Shown here: in pieces, positions 17,381 to 26,113 of the stretch
Layout: every line of letters starts with the position of its first letter
Numbering within the stretch: position 1 is the stretch's first letter
Assembly (NCBI GenBank): GCA_002711845.1
Contig: PASF01000009.1
Span: forward strand, 62,001-126,000
Length of the DNA: 64,000 nucleotides
Direction: 5' to 3'
Source of the DNA: Gammaproteobacteria bacterium
Lineage (GTDB): Bacteria > Pseudomonadota > Gammaproteobacteria > Pseudomonadales > Pseudohongiellaceae
The notes under the pieces: generated by a model
Databases searched by the model: none
What the model was told of the DNA's origin: nothing
The model's input: only the letters and a program-made list of their open reading frames with translations
Position numbers and translations under genes: made by a program

Positions 17381-19036
17381 ATGAGCGAGCTGATCCAGAA
17401 AATCCGTGATGACGTTATCGGTCAGCGCCGGGCGATGACCACGCCATTTGGAGACAAGCCGCTGATTTATGCCGACTACACGGCATCGGGCCGCAGCCTC
17501 GGGTTTATTGAAGACTACATACGCGAGCATGTGTTGCCCTGTTATGCCAATACGCACACGGAAACCACCTTCACCGGTGCCCGCACGTCGGCGTTGCGCG
17601 AATCGGCGCGGCAACTGATCCGGCGTGCAGTCAACGGCACCGCTGATGACAAGGTGATTTTTTGTGGCGCCGGTGCCACGGCGGCTATCAACAAGCTGAT
17701 TGATGTGCTTAACCTGCGTCTGCCGGCAGACCTTGACCAGCGTTGCTGCCTGGCCGCGGCCTTGCCTGAAGACGAGCGGCCGGTGGTTTTTATCGGTCCT
17801 TATGAACATCATTCCAATGAGCTGCCCTGGCGCGAGAGCATTGCCCGCATCGAACTGATTCCGCTGGATGCCGCCGGTGGTATTGACCTGACGGCACTGG
17901 AGCAGGCGCTGATCAGGCACCGGCAGCGTCGCCTGCTGATTGGCAGCTTTTCGGCGGCATCCAATGTGACCGGCATCAAATCTGATGTGCCCGCCGTGAC
18001 GGCGCTGCTCAAGCGTTACGGCGCGCTCGCGTGCTGGGACTATGCAGCGGCCGGTCCCTACGTGCGCATCGACATGAACGCGGCGCAGCCGCTGGACGCG
18101 GTGTTTCTGTCGCCACACAAATTTGTGGGTGGCCCGGGAACCCCCGGCATTCTGGTTGCCAAGCGCGGCCTGTTTCGCAACCGCGTACCCGCGGTGGTCG
18201 GTGGCGGCACGGTGTCCTATGTCACCCCGCAAGACCATGTCTATGTCGCCGATATCGAGCGACGCGAAGAAGGGGGCACCCCGGCCATCGTCGAGTCCAT
18301 CCGCGCCGGGCTGGTGTTTTCCCTGCAGCAACAGGTGGGCATTGATGTGATTCAGGCTCGTGAGCAGGCGATGGCGGACACGGTGATGAGACGCCTGCAG
18401 GCCTGCGCCAATATCGAAGTGTTGGGTAGCCCGGATGCTCACCGGTTGCCGATTTTTTCCCTGCGCTTCTGGCACGGTGAGCGTGAATTGCACTACGGGT
18501 TTGTCGTGTCGTTGCTCAATGACCTGTTTGGCATACAGGCTCGTGGTGGCTGTTCCTGCGCCGGCCCCTATGCGCACAGTCTGCTGGGCATGGACATGGC
18601 CTACAGCAAGCGAGTGGAGGCAGCTGTGACGTCGGGCGCCGGCTTGATGCGGCCGGGCTGGGTCCGACTGAACTTTAATTATTTCATTGCTGAAGACGAG
18701 CTTGAGTACCTGTTGCGCGCACTGGAGCTGGTCGCTGCGCATGGCTGGCGTCTGCTGACGTGTTATCGCTATGATGCGACGCACGGCGTCTGGCGGCATC
18801 AAAACGCCGGTGCCGAGCGCCAGGACCCGCTCGCTGGCCTGGACTGGGCGCAGATGTCAGGTATCAAGCTGACACCGCGTCATGCGGGCAGCCTGCAGGA
18901 TGAGCTGGTTATTGCCGAACGGGCGCTGCGCAGCGATGACACTCAGTCTTCGCCCTGTACCCTGACATTGTGCCCTGAACACGAAGCGATTCGCTGGTTT
19001 GTGTTGCCGCAAGAAACTGCCACTCAGGCGTCCTGA
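17381..19036 (+). CDS. Class-V aminotransferase-fold PLP-dependent enzyme
   Basis: A 551-residue PLP enzyme of the cysteine desulfurase/class-V fold. Features in order: IYADYTASGRSLGFIE near the N-terminus; FCGAGATAAINKLIDVL for the phosphate site; HHSNELPWRE; and LACWDYAAAGPYV with the PLP-ring Asp. The Schiff-base Lys247 is in LSPHKFVGGPGTPG. A Cys cluster RGGCSCAGPYAHSLL lies in the C-domain. A long C-terminal tail of about 120 residues lies beyond the core. It is not a standard IscS/SufS by length; the amino donor is unknown. GGGGTG precedes the ATG at 17381. It is divergent from the Lrp-type gene and overlaps the next gene tail-to-tail by 13 nt. Confidence 0.82.
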   Translation: MSELIQKIRDDVIGQRRAMTTPFGDKPLIYADYTASGRSLGFIEDYIREHVLPCYANTHTETTFTGARTSALRESARQLIRRAVNGTADDKVIFCGAGATAAINKLIDVLNLRLPADLDQRCCLAAALPEDERPVVFIGPYEHHSNELPWRESIARIELIPLDAAGGIDLTALEQALIRHRQRRLLIGSFSAASNVTGIKSDVPAVTALLKRYGALACWDYAAAGPYVRIDMNAAQPLDAVFLSPHKFVGGPGTPGILVAKRGLFRNRVPAVVGGGTVSYVTPQDHVYVADIERREEGGTPAIVESIRAGLVFSLQQQVGIDVIQAREQAMADTVMRRLQACANIEVLGSPDAHRLPIFSLRFWHGERELHYGFVVSLLNDLFGIQARGGCSCAGPYAHSLLGMDMAYSKRVEAAVTSGAGLMRPGWVRLNFNYFIAEDELEYLLRALELVAAHGWRLLTCYRYDATHGVWRHQNAGAERQDPLAGLDWAQMSGIKLTPRHAGSLQDELVIAERALRSDDTQSSPCTLTLCPEHEAIRWFVLPQETATQAS

Positions 19037-19959
19037 GCCTGACGCAGGTTGGCGGCCGTCATGTCGACCACCGTTTGCCTGGCCTCCGGGGTAATCCAGG
19101 CGTTGTGTGGCGTCACGATCAGGTTAAGTCCGTCCTGCAATGCGTCCAGCAGCACGTGCCCGCGTGTGGGGGGTTCCTGCGGCAGCACATCCACGCCCAG
19201 ACCACCCAGTTGGCTCTGACGCAGTGCTGATAGCGCCGCCGCGTCATCGATCATGCCGCCCCGGGCACAGTTGATCAGCAGCGTCCCTGGCTTCAGTGTA
19301 TCCAGAATCGACTGGTTGATCAGTTGCCGGGTGTGTTCGGTGAGCGGGCAATGCAGACTGATGACGTCGGCGGTCGGTGCCAGCCGGGCCAGTGCCGTGC
19401 GTGCATCGTTGTCCTCGTTGCCCGGACGGGCGCTAAAACTGACCTGCATGCCAAACGCGGCCGCCAGTTGGGCCACCCGCTGCCCCAGTTCTCCCTGACC
19501 AACGATCACCAGGTGCTTGCCGGCCAGTTGCAGGGTGCGGTGTGTCATCAGGCAAAAGGCGGTGTTTTGCTGCCAGTGCCCGGCGCCGACGTCCTGTTGA
19601 TAACGTGGCAGGCGATTGGCCAGGGCCAGCATCAGCATCATTGTGTGCTGGGCAACGCTGGCGGTGCCATAGGCGGTAATATTGCGCACGGCAATACCCA
19701 GTCTGGTCGCTGCGTCCATGTCAATGTTGTTGGTGCCGGTTGCCATCACACAGATCAGTCTGAGCTCGGGAAGCGCTGCCAGCGTGTCGGCATTCAGCAT
19801 GGCCTTGTTGGTGATGGCCGCCTGCGCGCCTGTCAATCGGGTGCGGATTTGATCGATGTCACTGTGCGGGTGAACAACAAGCGTGTCGACCACGGCTGCT
19901 ATCGGCGCGAGGTCGACATCATCGCCCAGGCTGGCGGCATCCAGTATCACGGCTTTCAT
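19024..19959 (-). CDS. D-2-hydroxyacid dehydrogenase (NAD-dependent, glycerate/hydroxypyruvate type)
   Basis: A 311-residue member of the D-isomer 2-hydroxyacid dehydrogenase family, reducing a 2-oxoacid such as hydroxypyruvate. Seen are VGQGELGQRVAQLAAAFGM (dinucleotide fold), the substrate-binding Arg in INCARGGMIDD and the catalytic His in VTPHNAW. The N-terminal domain has ICVMATGTNNID. The frame is open upstream, but the ATG at 19959 has AAAGGA in place and starts at the first strand (MKAVILDA). Its last 13 nt overlap the convergent aminotransferase gene. The exact substrate is unproven. Confidence 0.85.
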   Translation of the reverse strand: MKAVILDAASLGDDVDLAPIAAVVDTLVVHPHSDIDQIRTRLTGAQAAITNKAMLNADTLAALPELRLICVMATGTNNIDMDAATRLGIAVRNITAYGTASVAQHTMMLMLALANRLPRYQQDVGAGHWQQNTAFCLMTHRTLQLAGKHLVIVGQGELGQRVAQLAAAFGMQVSFSARPGNEDNDARTALARLAPTADVISLHCPLTEHTRQLINQSILDTLKPGTLLINCARGGMIDDAAALSALRQSQLGGLGVDVLPQEPPTRGHVLLDALQDGLNLIVTPHNAWITPEARQTVVDMTAANLRQAQDA

Positions 19960-20063
19960 GCGAGAGTCCTTTGGCATTGCTGGTAATGACATGCACAGAC
20001 AGGTAATACGACACAGGTACTGCAAAACGTCAGTCTAATATGGTAATAATGCATGAGTAAAAC

Positions 20064-20099
20064 AACGACAAGATACAACCGTCCACAATAACGACAAGA
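20064..20099 (+). repeat. Pair of direct repeats upstream of the glycerol-type ABC operon
   Basis: AACGACAAGA occurs twice, at 20064-20073 and 20090-20099, 26 bp apart. Both copies lie just before the AGGGTAGGG ribosome site of the first ATPase gene. They may be a regulator or RNA element; nothing else in the sequence identifies a binder. Confidence 0.4.
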
Positions 20100-20112
20100 A
20101 ACAGGGTAGGGA

Positions 20113-21201
20113 ATGCTGGAACTGGCAGGCGTGAGCAAACGGCTGGGCAACGAGGATCACATCCGCGATGTCAGTCTGCAGCTGGAACGCGGATCAATGA
20201 ATGTGCTGCTGGGGCCAACTCTGTCAGGCAAGACCAGCCTGATGCGGCTGATGGCGGGGCTGGACCGGCCGACGCATGGCGATATTCTGCTTGACGGTGT
20301 CAGCGTGCTGGGTGTGCCCGTGCAAAAGCGTCGGGTCGCCATGGTCTATCAGCAGTTCATCAATTATCCCACCCTGACCATCTATGAAAACATCGCCTCG
20401 CCACTGCGTGTGGCCAGAGTGCCCCGGACAGACATTGATCGCAAGGTGCGTCATGCGGCTGATCTGTTACGGCTGACGGAGTACCTGGACAAACGACCTG
20501 CAGAACTCTCGGGTGGGCAGCAGCAGCGCACCGCCATTGCCCGGGCACTGGTCAAAGAGTCGCAACTGGTGCTGCTTGATGAACCACTGGCAAACCTGGA
20601 TTACAAGCTGCGCGAAGAGCTTCGCCAGGAATTGCCGCGCATTTTTGCCGAGCTGGGCGCGATTCTGGTGTACGCCAGTACCGAACCGTCCGAAGCCCTG
20701 CTCCTGGGAGGCAATACGGCCACCCTGCATCAGGGTCGTGTGACCCAGTTTGGTCGCACCATTGATGTCTTTCAGCGCCCGGTGGACCTGGTGACCGCCA
20801 GAATTTTCTCCGACCCGCCACTCAATACAGCGCCGGTCTGCAAGCGCGGCGCCGAGTTGCAGCTGGAGCGGTTTGTCATTCCGCTGTCGGGCAGCCAGGC
20901 GGCATTACCCGACGCCAGTTACACCCTGGGGCTGCGTCCCTGGCATCTGAGCCTGCAGGGCAGCAGCGGCTGCAGCGTTGAGGGGCAGGTAACGGTGACC
21001 GAAATCACCGGCTCTGAAACCTACAGTCATCTTCAGGTTGCCGGGCATCCCTGGGTGAGCCTGACCCATGGTATCCGGCAACCTGAAGTTGACACATTGC
21101 AGTCACTGTATTTTTTGCCGGAGAATATGTATTTGTTTGATGAGGCAGAGCGATTGGTACTGGCCCCTGATCTGCCGACGGAGCCAGCATGGCCAGAATA
21201 A
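20113..21201 (+). CDS. glpS: ABC importer ATP-binding protein, glycerol-type (GlpS-like)
   Basis: A 362-residue ATPase with a C-terminal TOBE-like domain, first gene of a six-gene importer operon. Walker A is GPTLSGKT (34-41), Walker B LVLLDEP (Asp156, Glu157), and the signature LSGGQQQR (132-139) is canonical. The H-loop is not: the segment reads YASTEPSEAL, putting Thr190 where the switch His belongs. Gene order matches the Rhizobium glycerol transporter glpSTPQ-U-V, hence the symbol; note these names differ from E. coli glpT and glpQ. AGGGTAGGG precedes the ATG. It overlaps the second ATPase gene by 13 nt. Confidence 0.82.
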   Translation: MLELAGVSKRLGNEDHIRDVSLQLERGSMNVLLGPTLSGKTSLMRLMAGLDRPTHGDILLDGVSVLGVPVQKRRVAMVYQQFINYPTLTIYENIASPLRVARVPRTDIDRKVRHAADLLRLTEYLDKRPAELSGGQQQRTAIARALVKESQLVLLDEPLANLDYKLREELRQELPRIFAELGAILVYASTEPSEALLLGGNTATLHQGRVTQFGRTIDVFQRPVDLVTARIFSDPPLNTAPVCKRGAELQLERFVIPLSGSQAALPDASYTLGLRPWHLSLQGSSGCSVEGQVTVTEITGSETYSHLQVAGHPWVSLTHGIRQPEVDTLQSLYFLPENMYLFDEAERLVLAPDLPTEPAWPE

Positions 21202-22262
21202 CGCTCAAAAATATTGCGCATTCTTACGACGGTGGCGACAGTTACGCGCTGAAGGCCATGTCTCATGAATGGCTTGATGGTGGCGCCTATGCGTTACTGG
21301 GGCCGTCAGGCTGCGGTAAAACCACCTTGCTCAACATAATCTCGGGACTGCTGCAGCCCAGTGAGGGGCAGTTGTTATTCGATGGTGTCGACGTCAGCCA
21401 GCTACCCACCGAGCAACGCAACATCGCTCAGGTATTCCAGTTTCCGGTACTGTACGACACCATGACAGTGGCAGAAAACCTGGCGTTTCCGTTGCGTAAC
21501 AGACGGGGAGCAGACAAGCTGTCAGCTGCGGAAATTGCCAGTCGTGTGCAGCAGGCCATCGCCATGCTCGGGCTGGAAGCATTGGCCGGGCGCAAGGCGC
21601 GCGGCCTGAGTGCTGACGATAAACAGAAAATTTCCCTGGGCCGGGGCCTGGTGCGTACCGATGTCAATGCCATCCTGTTCGATGAACCCCTGACGGTGAT
21701 CGATCCGCATCTGAAGTGGCAGTTGCGCACCCAACTGAAGCAGATCCACCGTCAGTTCGGGCATACCATGATATATGTGACACACGACCAGACTGAGGCG
21801 CTGACCTTCGCCGATAAAGTGGTGGTGATGCTCGCAGGCGAAGTGGTGCAGGTCGGCACACCACAGCAACTGTTTGATACGCCCCAACATACCTTTGTCG
21901 GCAAATTCATTGGCTCGCCCGGCATGAATGTACTGCCCTGTGAACTGGCCGGCAATGAAGCGGTTGTGGACGGTCATCACATTGCGCTGGTCCGGGAATA
22001 CCCGGTGCTGACGGGCGTGATGGAGCTGGGGATACGACCGGAGTTTGTGCGGCTGGTGGGTCAGGGGCAGGGCATCCCGGTACAGATCATCAGCGTTGAG
22101 GATGTCGGGCGACACCGGATTGCCCGGGCACAGCTGAACAGTCACCGGCTGGATATTATTGTGCCAGAGCATCAGCCGCTGCCCAGTATGCCTTGCGTGC
22201 TGTTTGACAGCGACAGAATCAATATTTACCAGAATTCACAGTTGGTTGGGTGGGACTTATGA
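21189..22262 (+). CDS. glpT: ABC importer ATP-binding protein, glycerol-type (GlpT-like)
   Basis: A 357-residue second ATPase of the same importer. Walker A GPSGCGKT (38-45), Walker B AILFDEP (Asp165, Glu166) and the H-loop VTHDQTEAL (His199) are intact. The ABC signature is degenerate: LSADDKQ at 140-146 replaces LSGGQ. The C-terminal half is a MalK-like regulatory/TOBE region. With its partner, which keeps the signature but lacks the switch His, it would form one complete and one defective ATP site. It overlaps the first ATPase gene by 13 nt, consistent with coupled, equimolar synthesis. Confidence 0.82.
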   Translation: MARITLKNIAHSYDGGDSYALKAMSHEWLDGGAYALLGPSGCGKTTLLNIISGLLQPSEGQLLFDGVDVSQLPTEQRNIAQVFQFPVLYDTMTVAENLAFPLRNRRGADKLSAAEIASRVQQAIAMLGLEALAGRKARGLSADDKQKISLGRGLVRTDVNAILFDEPLTVIDPHLKWQLRTQLKQIHRQFGHTMIYVTHDQTEALTFADKVVVMLAGEVVQVGTPQQLFDTPQHTFVGKFIGSPGMNVLPCELAGNEAVVDGHHIALVREYPVLTGVMELGIRPEFVRLVGQGQGIPVQIISVEDVGRHRIARAQLNSHRLDIIVPEHQPLPSMPCVLFDSDRINIYQNSQLVGWDL

Positions 22263-22278
22263 CACGTTGGAGATTTTC

Positions 22279-22318
22279 GTGAAACCCTGGAGCTTATCGT
22301 GAAACCCTGGAGCTTATC

Positions 22319-22332
<14 letters not shown>
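22279..22332 (+). repeat. 20-bp tandem duplication of a ribosome-site/start-codon module
   Basis: The 20-bp unit GTGAAACCCTGGAGCTTATC occurs at 22279-22298 and 22299-22318. A third, partial copy (22319-22331) becomes the start of the permease gene. Each unit holds GTG AAA CCC TGG plus a GGAG placed 6 nt before the next GTG. The first two GTGs open seven-codon frames that stop at a TGA overlapping the next GTG. A diverged half-unit (TTGGAGATTTTC) precedes the first copy, suggesting the original start was 22279-like. Confidence 0.9.
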
Positions 22333-23208
<876 letters not shown>

Positions 23209-23212
<4 letters not shown>

Positions 23213-24033
23213 GTCTGTCGGCCCGTCATTCACGGTCCAGTCAGGCCTGGCTGGTGCCCACCGTTTACATTCTTTTTCTGATGCTGCCCCTGTACTGGCT
23301 GCTGATGATGAGTTTCAAGACCAATCAGGAAATCCTGTCCACATTTTCGCTGTGGCCGCAGGATTTCACGCTGCAGAACTATCGCACCATTCTGACCGAT
23401 GCCAGTTGGTACAGCGGCTATATCAACTCGATGATTTACGTGGTGATGAACACTGTCATCTCGCTGGCAGTGGCGCTGCCAGCCGCCTATGCGTTTTCTC
23501 GCTATCGTTTTCTGGGCGACAAGCACCTTTTCTTCTGGTTACTGACCAATCGTATGGCACCGCCGGCCGTGTTTGTGTTGCCGTTTTTTCAGTTGTACTC
23601 TGCCTTTGGCCTGATCGATACCCATATTGCGGTAGCGCTGGCCCATTGTCTGTTCAATGTGCCACTGGCGGTCTGGATTCTGGAAGGTTTTATGTCCAGT
23701 GTGCCCAAAGAGATCGACGAAACTGCCTATATTGATGGCTATTCGTTTCCGCGCTTCTTTGGCAAAATTTTCATGCCTCTGATAGCCTCGGGAATCGGTG
23801 TGGCAGCCTTTTTCTGCTTCATGTTTTCCTGGGTGGAACTGTTGATTGCGCGCACCCTGACGGTGACCGATGCCAAGCCCATTTCCGCGATCATGACGCG
23901 AACCGTCTCGGCATCGGGTCTGGACTGGGGGGTGCTGGCGGCTGCCGGGGTGTTGACGGTGATACCCGGTGCGCTGGTGATCTATTTTGTACGCAACCAT
24001 ATCGCGCGGGGCTTCGCCCTGGGGCGTGTTTAA
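23209..24033 (+). CDS. glpQ: ABC importer permease, glycerol-type (GlpQ-like)
   Basis: A 274-residue MalG-type permease. Segments include LVPTVYILFLMLPLYWLLMMSF, a long YINSMIYVVMNTVISLAVALPAAYAF membrane region (shown by its ends only), the EAA loop VPKEIDETAYIDGYSFPRFFGKIFMP (key residues E-A-DG---F-KI--P) and a final FVRNHIARGFALGRV typical of this subfamily. The ATG overlaps the first permease stop. A GGGGGAGG ribosome site for the next gene follows its stop. Confidence 0.83.
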
Positions 24034-24050
24034 CGGGGGAGGCATTGACC

Positions 24051-24332
24051 ATGGATTTATCCTGGATGGCCTGGACGACGCCGACCGCTATATTTTTTGC
24101 CGTCATTGGCAGCCTGATCGCCCTGATGTGTGTCTGGGAAGCGGTCAGCCCCGGCGGTCAGCCGCGCAAGGGTATACTGCAATTCGAAACCACTCGTGGT
24201 GACCGGCTGTTTGTGAGCCTGCTGGGCAGCGCCTTTATCAATCTGGCCTGGCTGGCGTGGGCGGGCCCGCCGCTGTGGGGGGCACTGGGCGTCTGTGTGC
24301 TATTTGCTGTGCTCGTATTTCTGTTTGTCTGA
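24051..24332 (+). CDS. DUF2160 small membrane protein of the glycerol-type ABC operon
   Basis: A 93-residue protein with three hydrophobic segments: TPTAIFFAVIGSLIALMCVWEA, LFVSLLGSAFINLAWLAWAG and ALGVCVLFAVLVFLFV. A conserved loop GGQPRKGILQFETTRGDRLF lies between the first two. This is the DUF2160 family, found with glycerol-type importers, where it is named GlpU in rhizobia; its role is unknown. The ATG at 24051 has GGGGAGG 8 nt upstream; an in-frame TTG two codons earlier is less likely. Confidence 0.82.
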   Translation: MDLSWMAWTTPTAIFFAVIGSLIALMCVWEAVSPGGQPRKGILQFETTRGDRLFVSLLGSAFINLAWLAWAGPPLWGALGVCVLFAVLVFLFV

Positions 24333-24354
24333 TAACAATAACCGGAGATGTCTC

Positions 24355-26073
24355 ATGTTACCTAAAAAAACTGCGATTGTGGCCCTGATGGGGGCTGCCG
24401 GCCCACTGTTCCTTCTGTCGGCGTCTCCGTTGTTGGCTGATACGGAAGCGGCGCAGCGCTGGCTGGACGAATTTCAGCCCTCGACCCTGAGCCGTGACGA
24501 GCAGATGACTGAACTGCAGTGGTTTATCGACGCGGCCCGCCCCTACCAGGGGATGGAAATCAAGGTCGTGTCAGAAACGCTGACGACACATGAGTATGAA
24601 GCGCAGACGCTGGCGCGGGCATTTACCGACATTACCGGTATTGAAGTGACACATGACCTGATTGGTGAAGGCGATGTGGTGGAAAAGTTGCAGACCCAGA
24701 TGCAGTCGGGTGAAAACATCTACGATGCCTACGTCAACGACTCTGATCTGATTGGTACACATTTTCGTTATCAACAGGTACGCAATCTCACCGACTGGAT
24801 GGCTGGCGAGGGCAGTGCGGTAACCTCGCCGACACTGGATCTGGACGATTTTATTGGCCTGTCATTCACCACGGCTCCGGACGGCAAAGTCTACCAGTTG
24901 CCCGATCAGCAGTTTGCCAATTTGTACTGGTTCCGTTATGACTGGTTCACGGACCCTGACATCAAGGCGCAGTTTCAGGATAAATACGGCTACGAACTGG
25001 GTGTGCCGGTGAACTGGTCGGCGTATGAAGATATTGCCGAATTCTTCACCAATGATATTGGCACCCTTGACGGACGTCGTGTTTACGGGCACATGGATTA
25101 CGGCAAAAAAGATCCGTCACTGGGCTGGCGTTTTACCGATGCCTGGTTGTCCATGGCCGGTGCCGGTGATGTGGGTATTCCCAATGGTCTGCCGGTAGAC
25201 GAGTGGGGTATCCGGGTTGATGGTTGCCGGCCGGTTGGCTCCAGTGTTGAGCGTGGCGGCGCAACGGATGGGCCGGCAGCGGTCTACTCGGTCACCAAGT
25301 ATGTCGAATGGCTGCAGAAATACGCACCGCCGGAAGCGGCGGGCATGGTCTTCAGTGAAGCCGGACCGGTGCCGGCACAGGGCAATATCGCCCAGCAGAT
25401 TTTCTGGTACACGACCTTTACGGCGGACATGGTCAGGCCGGGCCTGCCGGTGATGAATGAAGATGGCACCCCCAAGTGGCGCATGGCACCATCACCGCGT
25501 GGTGCGTATTGGGAGGAGGGTCAGAAGCTGGGCTATCAGGATGCCGGTGCCTGGACACTGATGAAATCGACGCCAGTGGATCGTGCCAGCGCTGCCTGGT
25601 TATACGCGCAGTTCGTCACCTCCAAAACGGTGTCTCTGAAAAAGAGCCATGTGGGACTGACGATTATCCGGGATTCGGACATCCGTCATGAAAGTTTCAC
25701 CGAACGCGCGGATGAGCTGGGCGGCCTGGTTGAATTCTATCGATCTCCGGCCCGCCTGCAATGGACGCCTACCGGCACCAATGTGCCAGATTATCCGCGT
25801 CTGGCACAGTTGTGGTGGCAGAATATTGGTGATGCAGCCTCCGGCGCCAAGACGCCTCAGGAAGCCATGACATCGCTGGCAGCCGACCAGGATCGCCTGA
25901 TGCAGCGGCTGGAACGCGCTAACGTGCTCGGTGAATGCGGACCACGTCTGAATGAGCCGCAAAGCCGTGAGTACTGGTTTGCCCAGCCCGGGGCACCCAA
26001 ACCACCATTGGCCAACGAAAAGCCGCAACCCATGACTGTGGATTATGATGAGCTGGTGCAAAGCTGGCAGTGA
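24355..26073 (+). CDS. glpV: ABC importer solute-binding protein, glycerol-type (GlpV-like)
   Basis: A 572-residue periplasmic binding protein with a signal peptide ending near residue 28 (ASPLLA-D). It is long for a family-1 solute-binding protein, as expected of the GlpV subgroup. Seen are EIKVVSETLTTHEYEAQTLARAF, YDAYVNDSDLIGTHFRY, YQLPDQQFANLYWFRYDWF and a C-terminal YWFAQPGAPKPPLANEKPQPM. It presumably delivers glycerol or another small polyol to the two permeases. GGAG precedes the ATG; the motif GATAACAATAAC lies at 24331-24342, as before several other genes here. No glycerol kinase or dehydrogenase gene is nearby. Confidence 0.85.
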   Translation: MLPKKTAIVALMGAAGPLFLLSASPLLADTEAAQRWLDEFQPSTLSRDEQMTELQWFIDAARPYQGMEIKVVSETLTTHEYEAQTLARAFTDITGIEVTHDLIGEGDVVEKLQTQMQSGENIYDAYVNDSDLIGTHFRYQQVRNLTDWMAGEGSAVTSPTLDLDDFIGLSFTTAPDGKVYQLPDQQFANLYWFRYDWFTDPDIKAQFQDKYGYELGVPVNWSAYEDIAEFFTNDIGTLDGRRVYGHMDYGKKDPSLGWRFTDAWLSMAGAGDVGIPNGLPVDEWGIRVDGCRPVGSSVERGGATDGPAAVYSVTKYVEWLQKYAPPEAAGMVFSEAGPVPAQGNIAQQIFWYTTFTADMVRPGLPVMNEDGTPKWRMAPSPRGAYWEEGQKLGYQDAGAWTLMKSTPVDRASAAWLYAQFVTSKTVSLKKSHVGLTIIRDSDIRHESFTERADELGGLVEFYRSPARLQWTPTGTNVPDYPRLAQLWWQNIGDAASGAKTPQEAMTSLAADQDRLMQRLERANVLGECGPRLNEPQSREYWFAQPGAPKPPLANEKPQPMTVDYDELVQSWQ

Positions 26074-26113
26074 TGCGGTAGCGCGTGGTGATAACCCGGA
26101 GTAGAGACGAAAC

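Noticed and set aside
17336-18802. Open frame of 488 codons on the minus strand opposite the class-V aminotransferase gene
   Set aside because: Its sequence has no recognisable motifs and is rich in His, Gln and Arg, as expected from the complement of a GC-biased gene. The plus-strand gene has clear PLP motifs and a ribosome site.
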